Shown: piece by piece, positions 44,268-55,400 of the stretch
Layout of the letters: the number at the start of each line of letters is the position of its first letter
Position numbering within the stretch: position 1 is the stretch's first letter
From: Pelomyxa schiedti
Taxonomy: Eukaryota > Evosea > Pelobiontida > Pelomyxidae
Direction: 5' to 3'
Assembly: GCA_020536535.1 (NCBI GenBank)
Contig: JAHLWZ010000821.1
Span: 1 to 64,000 of the forward strand
Length of the DNA: 64,000 nt
Position numbers and translations under genes: made by a program
Notes under the pieces: generated by a model
Databases searched by the model: none
Told to the model about the DNA's origin: nothing
Seen by the model: only the letters and a program-made list of their open reading frames with translations

Positions 44268-46649
44268 TTAAATGTCACGTGAAACTGGCCTAGAGGATAT
44301 TGAGCGCCTCCTCAGTTGAATGAACAGATAGACAGGTTTCGCATAGGGAAGTGCAGCAACTATAATAATAACAAAAGACAGGAATCTGTGGGTTTGCGTA
44401 AGCCAACGGTGTGAGAACTGTAAATAACCACTCACATAAACTGTCCATCAAGCCTGAGGAAAAGGAATGAAATGGTGAGATTGGGCCCACAAACAAATGA
44501 GGGGAACTCACTGTTTAATGGTAATCATTGTCAAGAATACAACAGAGAGTGACAAGAAGCAAGAAATTGCGAAGCCGAGGCCAACGAGACCAGTATGTTC
44601 AGTTTGTGCCCATGTATTCCGTACATAGGAGCAGAAAACACAAATCACTAAGCAACGGACGAATGAGAAAAGCATAAAGTTTAGAACCTGTGTATTTTGT
44701 AGTTAACAGGTTTGCGTGAGCACACCTTGAAAATTTCCATACGTGCAGTATTAGAACCGGAATGATGTTCACCACACACCAAAGGAGAAGAAGGGTGGTT
44801 GCCAAAATGAAGAGAATCTACTCTTTTTGGAAGACGGCCGTTGTTAGGTAAAATGAGTTTTTGGTTGGATGGAAAAGTACAATAAAGGGCAGGTTTGAGG
44901 CAATGTATCTATAGGAATGAGAAATAAAATGAGGCCGGCAAAGAGACTTACCCGAAGAACGGTAAGAAAGCTATGCAAATCTGATTTAAGCATAGAAAAA
45001 TGTTAATGAACGACTGTGCTGTATCTCCCATATCTGGTAGGAATTGGCATTGTAATGAAGAATTAAAAAAAAGTAAACCTAGAAGTCGCATTTCTACTGT
45101 TCCTGTATAAATAAATATTATAAACAGGCTTGCAGATAAGAAAATAGTGGTAAATAGGAATCTTGCTGTTGCAGCCCGCCGTAAAACCGAAAGTAAAACA
45201 AATTTCTGTCTTTGTCAAATTATCATCGATGAAGGGTTACTTGCTTTTCTTCTCGTATAATCGAGGTGATCCTCGGCTGCCTCTAGTTGGACAAAGCTGG
45301 TGGGTCTTACGTACTTTCTACCGTATTTGATGTACCGCACCATTCCATGAAAATCGGAACCCAATGTTGCTTCATCGCCAACAAGATGTGGCTGGGGTAG
45401 TTTTTAAAAATTGAATATGAAAAATTAGTCTACTTTTGCAGGAAAAATAAATAAAAATCCACAGATTGTGACGATGGCAACAATTATAGCGTAAATCCAA
45501 AATAGAAGCTCAAATGAAATTCCAGCCGTAAAATAAATTGTCTATGAAAGAAGTAAATGTCAGTGAGAACCACAAAGCAAATAAAACCTGTATCAAGAAA
45601 AATACAACACTGTAACATCTGTGAGGAAAAGAATAAAGTATTTCAAAAGTACCTGCTGATAGAAAATCCAGAACAGAGCAAACAGGTTGCAATTGTGTTT
45701 CTCTGGAACAGATTTGCCAATGGGAGGGAAGACAGAAATGCACCTGCGCCACCTGAGGGAGTAGTGTAAGTCACACATTCAAAAAAAAAAAAAAATGCAG
45801 GTATACCATGGCCCAACAGCACGAAAGAAAGCAGGCCCAAAGGAAGATCGTGTGCATTGGCCACAGCAAAGAGAAGACTCCCAACGGAAACAGTCTGCAA
45901 TGTAATGAATACAGAGTAAAATGAAAAAATGGGAATACAAGCCCGGATATCAAGCCAATCATTTTTGGCCCCAAGTACTCAATAAGAAATGCATTCGAAA
46001 GAAATGAGAGTGACATTCCTATATGGAGGAGATTACATATGAGGTTTTTTCCCCAAGGAAGGAGGGAACCAAACAAGCAGCAAGCATATAAGATGGACAG
46101 ACCAACCTCCTGAGTTGGGCATGGTATGACATCTTCAACACACCTTCCAGCAAGTTTTCCAGCATCTATTTCACAGAAAATAGTCAACCCGTTAAAAAAA
46201 AAAAAATAATTGTACACAACATCCCCAAATAGAAATATGTTAGAAATTGGCCACACTATACCTTTCAAAATGAGATTGATAGATGGCATTCCAAAAACCA
46301 GCCCTCCGACCAAAACCAGCCACCCGACATAGTACCAAAGTAAAATCGAGGCGCCTCGGGGCGTGGCGCAACAACACACCGCCGCGCGCCCAATTATGGG
46401 ATCGGCGGTCCCTCGTCCCCTTTGTTGTTGATTCCGAGGGTCATTGGTCGGTGTCGGCGATTCGGCCTCAATTTCAAGGGGAGAGGGCGACGTGGTCGAT
46501 GAAACCAGCGAAGAGGTCGTGGGTTCGAGACCGAGGGGTTCCAATGGAATTGCTGCGCCGGTTATGATGGCACCCTCCTCGTGCAGATGACTGCCAGTGT
46601 GGGAGGTAGTGGAAGTGGTAGTTGTGGTAGTCGTTGTAGTGGTCGCCAT
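44268..46649 (-). CDS. MFS transporter, SLC43/LAT3-like
   Basis: A 12-helix major-facilitator transporter; closest by eye to the SLC43 (neutral amino acid) group, so it may move amino acids across the plasma or vacuolar membrane. A Thr/Ser-rich cytosolic N-terminus (residues about 1-95, starting with a run of ten Thr) leads to TM1 (SILLWYYVGWLVLVGGLVFG). Later exons give LSFLSNAFLIEYLGPKMIGL, the loop typical between TM2 and TM3, then TVSVGSLLFAVANAHDLPLG and LANLFQRNTIATCLLCSGFS. The central cytosolic loop contains MVRYIKYGRKYVRPTSFVQL. The final exon gives a last helix (VIIIVAALPYAKPVYLFIQL) and ends SSRPVSRDI-stop at 44268-44270. Two introns near the 5' end carry sense poly-T runs (45781-45794 and 46194-46206). 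Substrate is not evident from sequence. Confidence 0.72.
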
Positions 46650-46894
46650 CGATCAACAGGGCCTGTCGTTTCGTTGGTACGGTTTTGTCTTTTGGCTTGT
46701 GTAGTTGATTTCTGTGACATTTCGCGATCTTGTTCCGTGAATCCTCCTGGAGAAGGGACAGAGGGGCTGAGTGGTTCTACACAACTCCTCTTGAGAAGAA
46801 ATGTCTCAGGGTATTACTTGACAGTGTGATCGTGCTTTCAGTTCTGTTCAAAGGACGAAAAGACGAAGAAAGGGGAAAAAAAAAGGCTCGTGGC

Positions 46895-49469
46895 ATGTCG
46901 GGGCAAAAGAAGGCAACAATTGTTTAATTATGACATTTGGTTTTTAAAACACATTGTCTATCACAGTCTCTGGTGAGAATATTCTTTGCGGATGGCCTAT
47001 TTAAAACTTTCTCTTTGGACGATACTGTGACCGCTGTATGGCTCCTTCCACTTTCCCTTGTACCCTTTTTTGATTTCCTATATGCCAGCTTGAATTCAAT
47101 AAAATGATCAGCAAGAAGTATCAAATTGAGCACTCACTTTGCGACCCTCAGAGATACTGCGTGTATGAATACTGGGATTTGGGACTAGGTACTTGTTTTC
47201 CAGCCACACTTTTTCCTTTGTAATCATTCTTAAAAGAGGTGTATCTTATTCAAGAAGAGGATTCCTATGCACCTTTCTATACTTTGCAGTGGTGGGCTTC
47301 TAAGCCAACCCTTCAACCGAAATGCAAACTTGTTCATGCTGCTAAGAGCGTCAACTCGGCCCACCTGGTACTATTCTATGGTTTGATGTAGCTGCGAAGT
47401 ATTCAGTTTCATTATGATTAGAGTCCACAACAATTTCGGACACCCAATTTTATTGGGTCTCGTGTGGATTATGAAGCATGGTTCGCAAAGAGCAGTGCCG
47501 CTTATCCCAGTCGAGTGGCTCTTCCCTCAAGACAAGAGGTTGTACATTTGGAGGACACCTCATTGTCATCATCCTTTATGTATCTCAATGATAAAAAAGA
47601 TGACACGAGAAACCTCAACCCCTAAACCGGCACTTCAAAGGCAACCGAGTCAAGAGAAGTTAATGCAAGTCATCGTATGTGAGATAGGTTTGACACAGCT
47701 CACCTTTAATACAGGTATGCCTTGAGTGGGCCAACAGTATTCTGGCTTCTAGAAAGATTTCCATTACAGACATAGTGGAAGATATGCGATCAGGAGCTTT
47801 GCTCGTTTTTATTCTTGAGGATTTAACAAATCTTAAAATTCAGGTAGTTCCTCCCTAAGTGTCCCACATTAATATTCCTACATATACTAGCCTATGTTCC
47901 CTGCTCCAGTGCAAAAGGAAAACATGATTACCAATCTGAATACGTGCCTCAAATTTCTTCAATTAAACGGGTGTGAAATAACTGGTTGTATTGGAGAAGG
48001 TATTAACATCACTTTCCTTTAATTGCTAAAATTTCTGAACATAGATCTTTTTTATGGCAACCAAAGTGTTTGGGTACGACTGTTTGGTCTAATTATGAAG
48101 CACTATTCAACAGCTTCCAGTGCCGAAAGACAGATGCGCAGAAGCTCCATTATAAAAAGATGCAGTCTTTCTTCAAAAACCTCCACTACCGCAACGGGGA
48201 CATCCCCCACCGCTAACCCCGCCACCACAGAGGTTTCCTCAACGCCACATAATAATGGCACATCTACACCAGCATCAAATACATCAACAAGTACACCACC
48301 AGCAAGTACAACGCCAATTCACTTGCTCAGTCTTCAACTACAGCCTCCATCTTCACCGGCACCACTTCCCCCTAACGGTGGTACGTCCCGTGGATTGTCA
48401 TGTTCACTGTCTTCCCCGCCGCCTCGGCCAAACCCGCCTCCTCATCACTCCACTGTTCCTTCACCCACGAAAACTACAGAAAGTGTTTCAACCGAAAAAG
48501 AGGTTTCATGGCAGGAACGAGAAAGAAGAGCAACAGAAATCGAGCCACGACTCAGACCTGTAGAACACACTACAACACAAGCAACTTTTGTATGTGTAGC
48601 TTGTTTCTGAATATCATTACCCATCGTCTGTAGGTTTCCCGCAGACCAAGCCAGCTGATCACACCAACATCTTCCACCCAGGAATCCAGTGGTGCGTAAC
48701 ATTTTGTTGTAAGGCCCCAATTTGTCTAATCACTATGCAGCACCAGATGGGTTACTACGTATAGTTATTTCAGGTGAACCAGGAGTATTTGAATCTCAAA
48801 CTGTTGCCTTTAAGTATCAGCCTGAATTAAAAATGCACCAAGTAACGCGTTGTTTGTCATAACTAATTTTCACTTCATTCTAGTTAATGAAACAAGTCTG
48901 TGCAAAAAAGGTTACAGTTCTATTCACTCCTGCATTAACTCACGCACCACCCCCATAAAAATAGATGTTGAATCCTGATGAGTGGTGCTTTAAATTCCTC
49001 AACCTCGATATTACATGTTCCATGGACCTAACACTTCGTGACCTGGGTGTTGTAAGCATCCGATTGTGCAAAAAAGCACAAGGTAGAAATTCATATCCTT
49101 TCCATACCAAGACAAACCAAACCATAAACCCTGTATTTTTAAACTCTAGATACAGCCAGTACTAACAGTGTAACTAACAATAACCAAGGTTCTGTGGACG
49201 CTGCCGACTTGGGCAAGCTCTGTGACGAATTTGACCCCGTTGTTGATGTTACCCAGGTTTCCGGCTCACAATGGAATTCTTCATCATCATCACAGCAATC
49301 CTCGCATGATGACGGCGGTGGTTCCGGTGTTGATGACTTGGGGTTCAAGGTCACTACATACTCCTTTGAACAAGTCGCGGACTCTGAGCCCCGGGATGAC
49401 TTGGATGACCTAGACACATTCTTCAACAGGCTTTCGGCTAAACGTGCTCTGGCTCCTCATCATCTGTGA
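46895..49469 (+). CDS. Ras-association and calponin-homology domain protein with C-terminal ubiquitin-like fold
   Basis: Multi-exon gene. Exon 1 is short (MSGQKKATI) and joins in phase 0 to SLVRIFFADGLFKTFSLDDT, then KKYQIEHSLCDPQRYCVYEY and EVYLIQEEDSYAPFYTLQWW: an RA/ubiquitin-like domain of about 90 residues. After a linker comes a single CH domain: WANSILASRKISITDIVEDM, RSGALLVFILEDL, NTCLKFLQLNGCEITGCIGE and DLFYGNQSVWVRLFGLIMKH. A Thr/Pro/Ser linker leads to a second ubiquitin-like piece, LLRIVISGEPGVFESQTVAF ... DEWCFKFLNLDITCSMDLTL, then an acidic tail ending RALAPHHL-stop. RA domains bind Ras-GTP and CH domains often bind actin, so a Ras-to-cytoskeleton link is a fair inference. I inferred the intron at about 47535-47597 to keep the frame open. 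Confidence 0.7.
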
Positions 49470-49639
49470 TGGATTAAGAGGAAGGGAGGATTCAGACATA
49501 AAGTAGTCTGGGTTCTTGCTGGTGTATTTATTGTGTAATCACAGAGAGGAGGAAAAAAAACAGTACAAACATACTGCCAAAGGGTTTTTTAATTTTTTTT
49601 TAAAACTTGTTTGTTTTACTTTGTGGTTTGTGGATGGCT

Positions 49640-51708
49640 TTAGTTGCTGGAACTGCTGGAGCTGCTGATGGAGGGAGTGGAAAGGCCTCGCACTAGATTA
49701 GAGCAGTGCTTTTGAATGGTGTCATTGTGTGGGTGTTCTTTTTGTATGGAGGTAAACAGTGGCACCTGGGGTACCAACGCCGTCTTTCCATCTGCAAAGG
49801 TAATTAATTAGCCTTGTGCATTTTTCTTAATTGACAACCACCTGGGAGAAATGAGAGTGTCCACATAAGAGTGCAGGCGCGTTCCAATAGAGCACTCTGT
49901 GAAATGTTTTCTTGCATGGACACCAAGAGAGCGGGTAGTTCGGCAGCTATTTGAATTTTTATGGCTGTATGGCATCGTATCAGGGAAAGTTCATGTGACT
50001 GAAGGAAATACTCTGGTTTATAGCCAAGTTCCATAATGCCCCAAATGCCTCCTGTTGAACAACTAACGCCTTATGACCCTTTATGGCAGACAAAACACGA
50101 TGAGTAATCTCGGTGAGAACCTCATTGCCTTGATGAAGTTAGATGCTGGAATAATCTCTTAATTATTAAATAGTGGCGATTTGTTCAAAAGTCATTTAGA
50201 CATGCCTAGGTTAAAAAAGAAAAATGAAATGCTATTAAAAAGTCGGGAGCCAGTCTCTTGTATAGCAGAATTTTTTCGGTAGGTTTTCATGGATTCGATT
50301 ACAGGTGCAAGGCACCCGCCATTCACAATTTGCTTTTGGTGGTCTAAGATGCAGTCTGCACGGTTACACTAAGTAGAGAGGAACAAACCTAAGGAGTTTG
50401 CTGCAAGTTTCGCCAGAGCACCTATGGCAACTTCTTGTACAACAGCACTCGAAGCATGGGCAGTTAGGGCTGTAAGTAAACACTTGATACCACCTTCACG
50501 GACAATCTGCTCCTGGTTCTCTTTAAATACCGTGATGAAAATAGTCGACAGGGATATCAATGGAGAAACCTCTGTTTGCCGCCATATTGGACAAAGCACC
50601 TGCAGCTTTTTTTTGAACATCAGCTATTGTCTCATGTGCCCTCATTGCGTCCAGTAAAGGAATTACAGCCCCTTCTTGTCCCATCTTTTGCTGAATTTCT
50701 TCAAAAATGAGGAGAAAGTAAGCTGTCATTACTCCAACTTTTTTTGAAAGAACCTGCGTTAACTGTGAGGTTCCACAAGGCTCCACAGGCCATTTTCTGA
50801 ACAACAGCATTCTTCTGGTGTTCTCTCATCGCAGCAATAATAACACTTATGGCACCGTCATTTGCAATGCGGGATTTATGTTCTTTAGCAGGTTGAGAGA
50901 AAGATGAGACAGTCACTAAATACCAGCGTTTTTGAAGGCTAGGTTGAGCAAGACAAAACACCCGTTCTCTTGAACGATTGTATTTGTTATGTGCAGGCGC
51001 ATTGCTGTGAGAACAGAGTCAATACCACCACCATCCACAATTTGTTTCTGATTATCTGAGGGAGCGTTAGGGAGGAAGCAGGCCAACTTAGCTGCCTTTG
51101 TCCCTTGCAAGAATTCCCAATGCCCCACAAGCCTTGGATTGGAGGTTCACATTCTTGGAATAAATCTTCATAGCTTCGATAACGCATGCCACACCGTTTG
51201 CAGCAGCAATAAGTGCATGATTTTCTGTTCACTTGGTGTAAAAAATGGAGAGATACACCGCCCATAGTTCGTGCTGTGTAAGGTGAAAGAAGTGAGTAAT
51301 ATTACCTGCATCATTGGCGAGCGTCTTCAAGTCCTCACAGCACTTTTCCTGAACCTCCACATCCTTCATGTTCGCCTTCATCGTAGACAGAACGCCAGAC
51401 ACTGTCAACTTTGGAGTCTTCGCAATTGTGGCTTTAGGAGCCGTCGCGGGCGCGGCAGCCGATCGTGCCGGGGTTTTCACAGGAGTCTTTGGTGGCGTTC
51501 CGGCTTCGTTGGAGGCCGCTGTCGACGAAGAAGGGGGCTGCGAGGAAGAAGTTGATGACGCATTTGAGGATGTAGCGGTAGATGCGGACTGGGAACTGCT
51601 TGTCGACACTGATGTCCTTGCCCTTTTGGTAGATCTTGGGGGTGCTGGCTGTTCGTCGGTGTTTGATTTGGGATCTTCTGTCGTCGTGGCCTTGCTGGAA
51701 CTGCTCAT
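49640..51708 (-). CDS. armadillo-repeat protein
   Basis: The N-terminal 115 residues are Ser/Thr/Pro/Ala-rich and basic in places (STKRARTSVSTSSSQSAST), with repeated KTPVKTPAR motifs. The rest is a tandem array of armadillo repeats, roughly one per exon, with the pattern N..I...G.I..ll.am..h.....vQe.a.gaL.nla. Examples are VLSTMKANMKDVEVQEKCCE, GGGIDSVLTAMRLHITNTIV, DGAISVIIAAMREHQKNAVV, EGAVIPLLDAMRAHETIADV and GGIKCLLTALTAHASSAVV. I count at least seven. The last exon starts DGKTALVPQVPLFTSIQKEH and ends with a poly-Ser tail. Such arrays bind partner proteins; the regular 'AMRxH' wording resembles protist ARM proteins rather than beta-catenin or importin. No partner can be named. An A-rich leader lies upstream of the ATG. 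Confidence 0.85.
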
Positions 51709-52003
51709 TTTAATTTTTTTTTTCTTCTTTTGTTGCGTTTTAGTGCGTTTTTTTGTTTTTTTGTTCTTTTAGAGGAATTAAGAGATCGAAGGGGCTAAAC
51801 AATCTGCTACTGGCCTTTCGGTTTTTGCTCAGTGCTTCACAGTCTTACTCACTCTCGAGTCCACCCGTGACCACATTGTAGTTTCACTGGGGACTTCGTT
51901 TCCCAGTCCAAGCTCCCAACAGTTTGGGTCTCTGCCGAACAGATACTTTGAAGGAATAGAACAGAAAGCAAGTGGTTTCTTTTTCTTTTTTAGCTACCAG
52001 AAG

Positions 52004-52412
52004 CTAAAAAAAGCTATCTTCGGTGTCCTTGTGTCTGTTTTGAAGGCGTGGTTTTTTAGGTCGAGGTTCTTTCGCTTTCGACGACGACGATGTAGTAGTA
52101 GTTGTTGAGTAGGATGATGACTTGTGGGTGGTTGCCGCCACCTCGCTTTGGGCTTGTGCTTTGAGCTTCTGCAGGCGCTTGGCACCCATTTTGTCAGATG
52201 TAGCGTTGGCAGCAGCACTTCTTTGTGCCCTGCCTCCACCACCGTTGTTGCTGTTGTTTGGTTTGGGTTTCTCGTCATTGGACTTGATGTGCGCTGTTGC
52301 CGGCTTTGGGGGTGGTTCTGTGCGGTGGACTGAGAGCCGGTGGGGCTTCTGGCCGAGGTTGTCAGAGATTGGCTTGTGTGGCTTTGCCGGACGTGGGGCC
52401 GTGGGTTCTGTG

Positions 52413-52463
<51 letters not shown>

Positions 52464-55400
52464 ACAGGAGGGGGCTGTTGTATTTGAGCTGAGGAGGCGC
52501 TTTCAAGTGCTGCTGTAGTAGCTTGCTGTTGTGGTTGCGGTTGCGGGTCGGTCTGGTGTTGTGGCTGTGGCTGTGGTTGTTGTCCTGGTGGCGGGGCTGT
52601 GGATAGTGATGGTGATGATACTTGTTGGTTGGGTTGTATTTGTACTTGCTGTGATGATTGGTCGAGGGGTTTAGTTGGTTGGGGCTGTGGTTGTGGTTGT
52701 GATTGAGCTTGTACCTGTGGCTGTGGTACATTAGGTTTGTTACTGGGTTCGACGACTGGTTGTGAGTGTTTTTGTTGATATAGTATGGCCTCCTGTAAGT
52801 CGAGCTTCACTGCTGGATGTGTGATATCGTCGTAGCTGCGTACAGGGAAATCTATTACTGTTAAAAGGAAGAAGAACTGTGGAATAGTTACATGAATGCC
52901 TTGATTTGACGTGGGAAATAAAGGCATGCCAATTCGAGTCACTATTCAAGAGAGATGAATTCCCAACAACCCACAGAGCACAACGTGCTCGGGTAAGCCC
53001 TACATTCATTCTCCGGATATCAGCAAGAAAACCAATGCTATGGGCTATAGGTTTTTGTCCGTGAAACAAACAATAAAGCGGAAAAGCAACCAACAGGGGC
53101 CCTGACACAGGAAAAAAAAATAATATCCTTTTCTTGACCTTGGAATCCATCCTGTAATTTTGATAAATAGAGGAGGTACTGTGCCAAGTACACACCACAG
53201 TGTTTATTTCAATTTTATCAGTGTGGCCGCCAAGCTCCTTACGCACAGCCTCAAGGGAAGACTTTAATTCAATCTGCTGTTGTTTGTAAGGAGTAATGAT
53301 CCCTATACTCAATTCCTGAAGTACATGTGAGAAAAGTGCAAAATGGGAATAAGAGGAGACTTCAAATAGAGTTGGGAATCCATGATGTAAAGTAACCAGA
53401 AGATTCATCACTAAACCAGCCTCTATCCTATTGAAGTGTGAAGAATTGTGCTTCCCTTCTGTGCTCCCTATTGTATCAAAAAACATCAATGGTCTAAAAC
53501 GCTCGTCTGCGTGAAATGGCTGTGATGCCTTAGACCAACATCTAAAAAGTATGTATACCTTGGTATGTGTTTTATTTGTGATGGATAAGGCATCAACCAG
53601 TGATCCACCATAGAAGTGCATGGAAGGGAAAGCTCTAATATCCCAGTGCATTCGATACTGGACAGTGAGAAGGTTGCATTGAGCCTTGCAGTCTTTAATA
53701 CGCTGGAATAGACTTTGCTCATACTAGATTATGTGAGTATGTTGGAGCAGGAACACTACAAAAACCATGAATTTAACGGCAGTTTGGCTGATGACAGTGG
53801 CTGGGAGCTGGGCAGGGTCTCCAACAAGAATGCAACGCCTTGCATTATATTGAAGAGGAATTAATGTTGAAACTTCAACTGCCTCGAAGGTTGTAAGGTC
53901 ACTAAAAAAAGAGAGGAAAAAAAACTTGGGCAGCTTCGTCTATAATCACTGTCTCAAAGCCGTGATCAAGGCTACTGATCAATTCTGAACCACTATAGAG
54001 GAAGTGGGGAAATTTTATTCAGTATCGTACTTCTATTTTACCTGCCACTCAGAGTACAACATATAATATCTGCTTCATTGAGAATGGACATTCTTAGTGC
54101 GAACTTAGCTTTCTGTATCCTCTACTAATCGTAAGTGTGACACTAGAGTAGAAAAGTATACTTTTGGATGACTTCTAATACGTTGTAGGTGCATTTGTTT
54201 CTCATCCCTAACTTGTACACGATTCCGTATAAGCTGATTTATAGCCGTTGAGCGGGTTGGATTCTATACATAGTTAGAGGTTAAACATGTGAAGGGAAAC
54301 ACCTACATGCTCCTCTTTATTTGCTTGGCACATAAAGGCGATACTATCAGTGAGTTTTTGTTCCTGGGAAGTTAAGCTTGCCAGTTCTATGACAGTATGG
54401 GTTCATCATTAATATGGGTTTTACTGTACTGTCTTGTGCGTGCTTGAACTCTTCAATGGCAATAGCGACCTCTGAGCTATTTTTTCTACAAGCTTCTTCA
54501 AGAAGTGAATCCAGATGTAAGTCACGAACATTTGTATTGACATTGGATAAAATTCCCTTATGGAAAGTGAGGAATTTATCAAATTCTAGGGGTTTTACCA
54601 AACGAACTATTTTTGTGTTTTTCCTAAAAAAGGGGCTATTTTCAGCTAGCAGAGAGTTTTTCAGCCTCAAAGTAAGCGCGTCAACTGCCGCATTAGAAGG
54701 TGCACATATCAGCAAATGGTTTGTACTGGGGTAATCTTAAAATGCGGTAAGGAAAAACTCGATTTATCATGTGATGCAAGCAAACCCAACTGTAAGGACA
54801 CCTTACAGAAGTCGAGTTGCTAATAACTTGCTTTTTAGCATCACTCATTCTCAAAAGCACTGCTACAAGTCCTACTACTGTGTGTGTCTTCCCAGTACCT
54901 GGATGGAAGTGAACAAAATAAATAATTATAACAGCCCTACCAGGGGGGCCTTGCATCAACTTAAATCCCCCACCAGTAACACAGTTCTGCACCAAGGTCA
55001 AAGCCATTATACAAAGAAAAAAGTGCTTGCCTTGATAGCAGCTTCTTGTGGTTCATTGAAACTCAAGGAATGCAGAAACACCTCAACAGGAGATGACAAT
55101 TGGAGTGATGTAGGCGGATTCCTGGCAGTGCTGGAGTTCAATACATTGGGCAGCAGAGGAACATTGTTGCATTGCTGGAGGGCGTACCATTCACGGTTGA
55201 TGGTGCTCATGCTCGTCATACGCCACAGACTCCACTCTGAGTTGAGTAAAGTGACTTTTTTTGTCCTACATATTGTCACTAACCAATAATAGAGTTCTTT
55301 CCAACCTACCTGGGGTCAAGGTTGTCCAGGAAGAACTTGACTCTTATCTCTGTTGGTTTAACTTTGCTTGGCTCTTTCTCTTCTTCTACGATTGCGAACA

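Noticed and set aside
46510-46535. A GGTTCGAGACC word resembling a tRNA B-box.
   Set aside because: It lies inside the Thr/Ser-rich N-terminal coding exon of the minus-strand SLC43-like gene, its T-stem does not pair fully, and there is no A-box at tRNA spacing.
51994-52731. A His/Asn/Gln-rich frame with poly-Gln in the helicase C-terminus.
   Set aside because: The overlapping frame joins correctly to the upstream helicase exon and ends in a basic tail; the Gln frame is the microsatellite read one base off.
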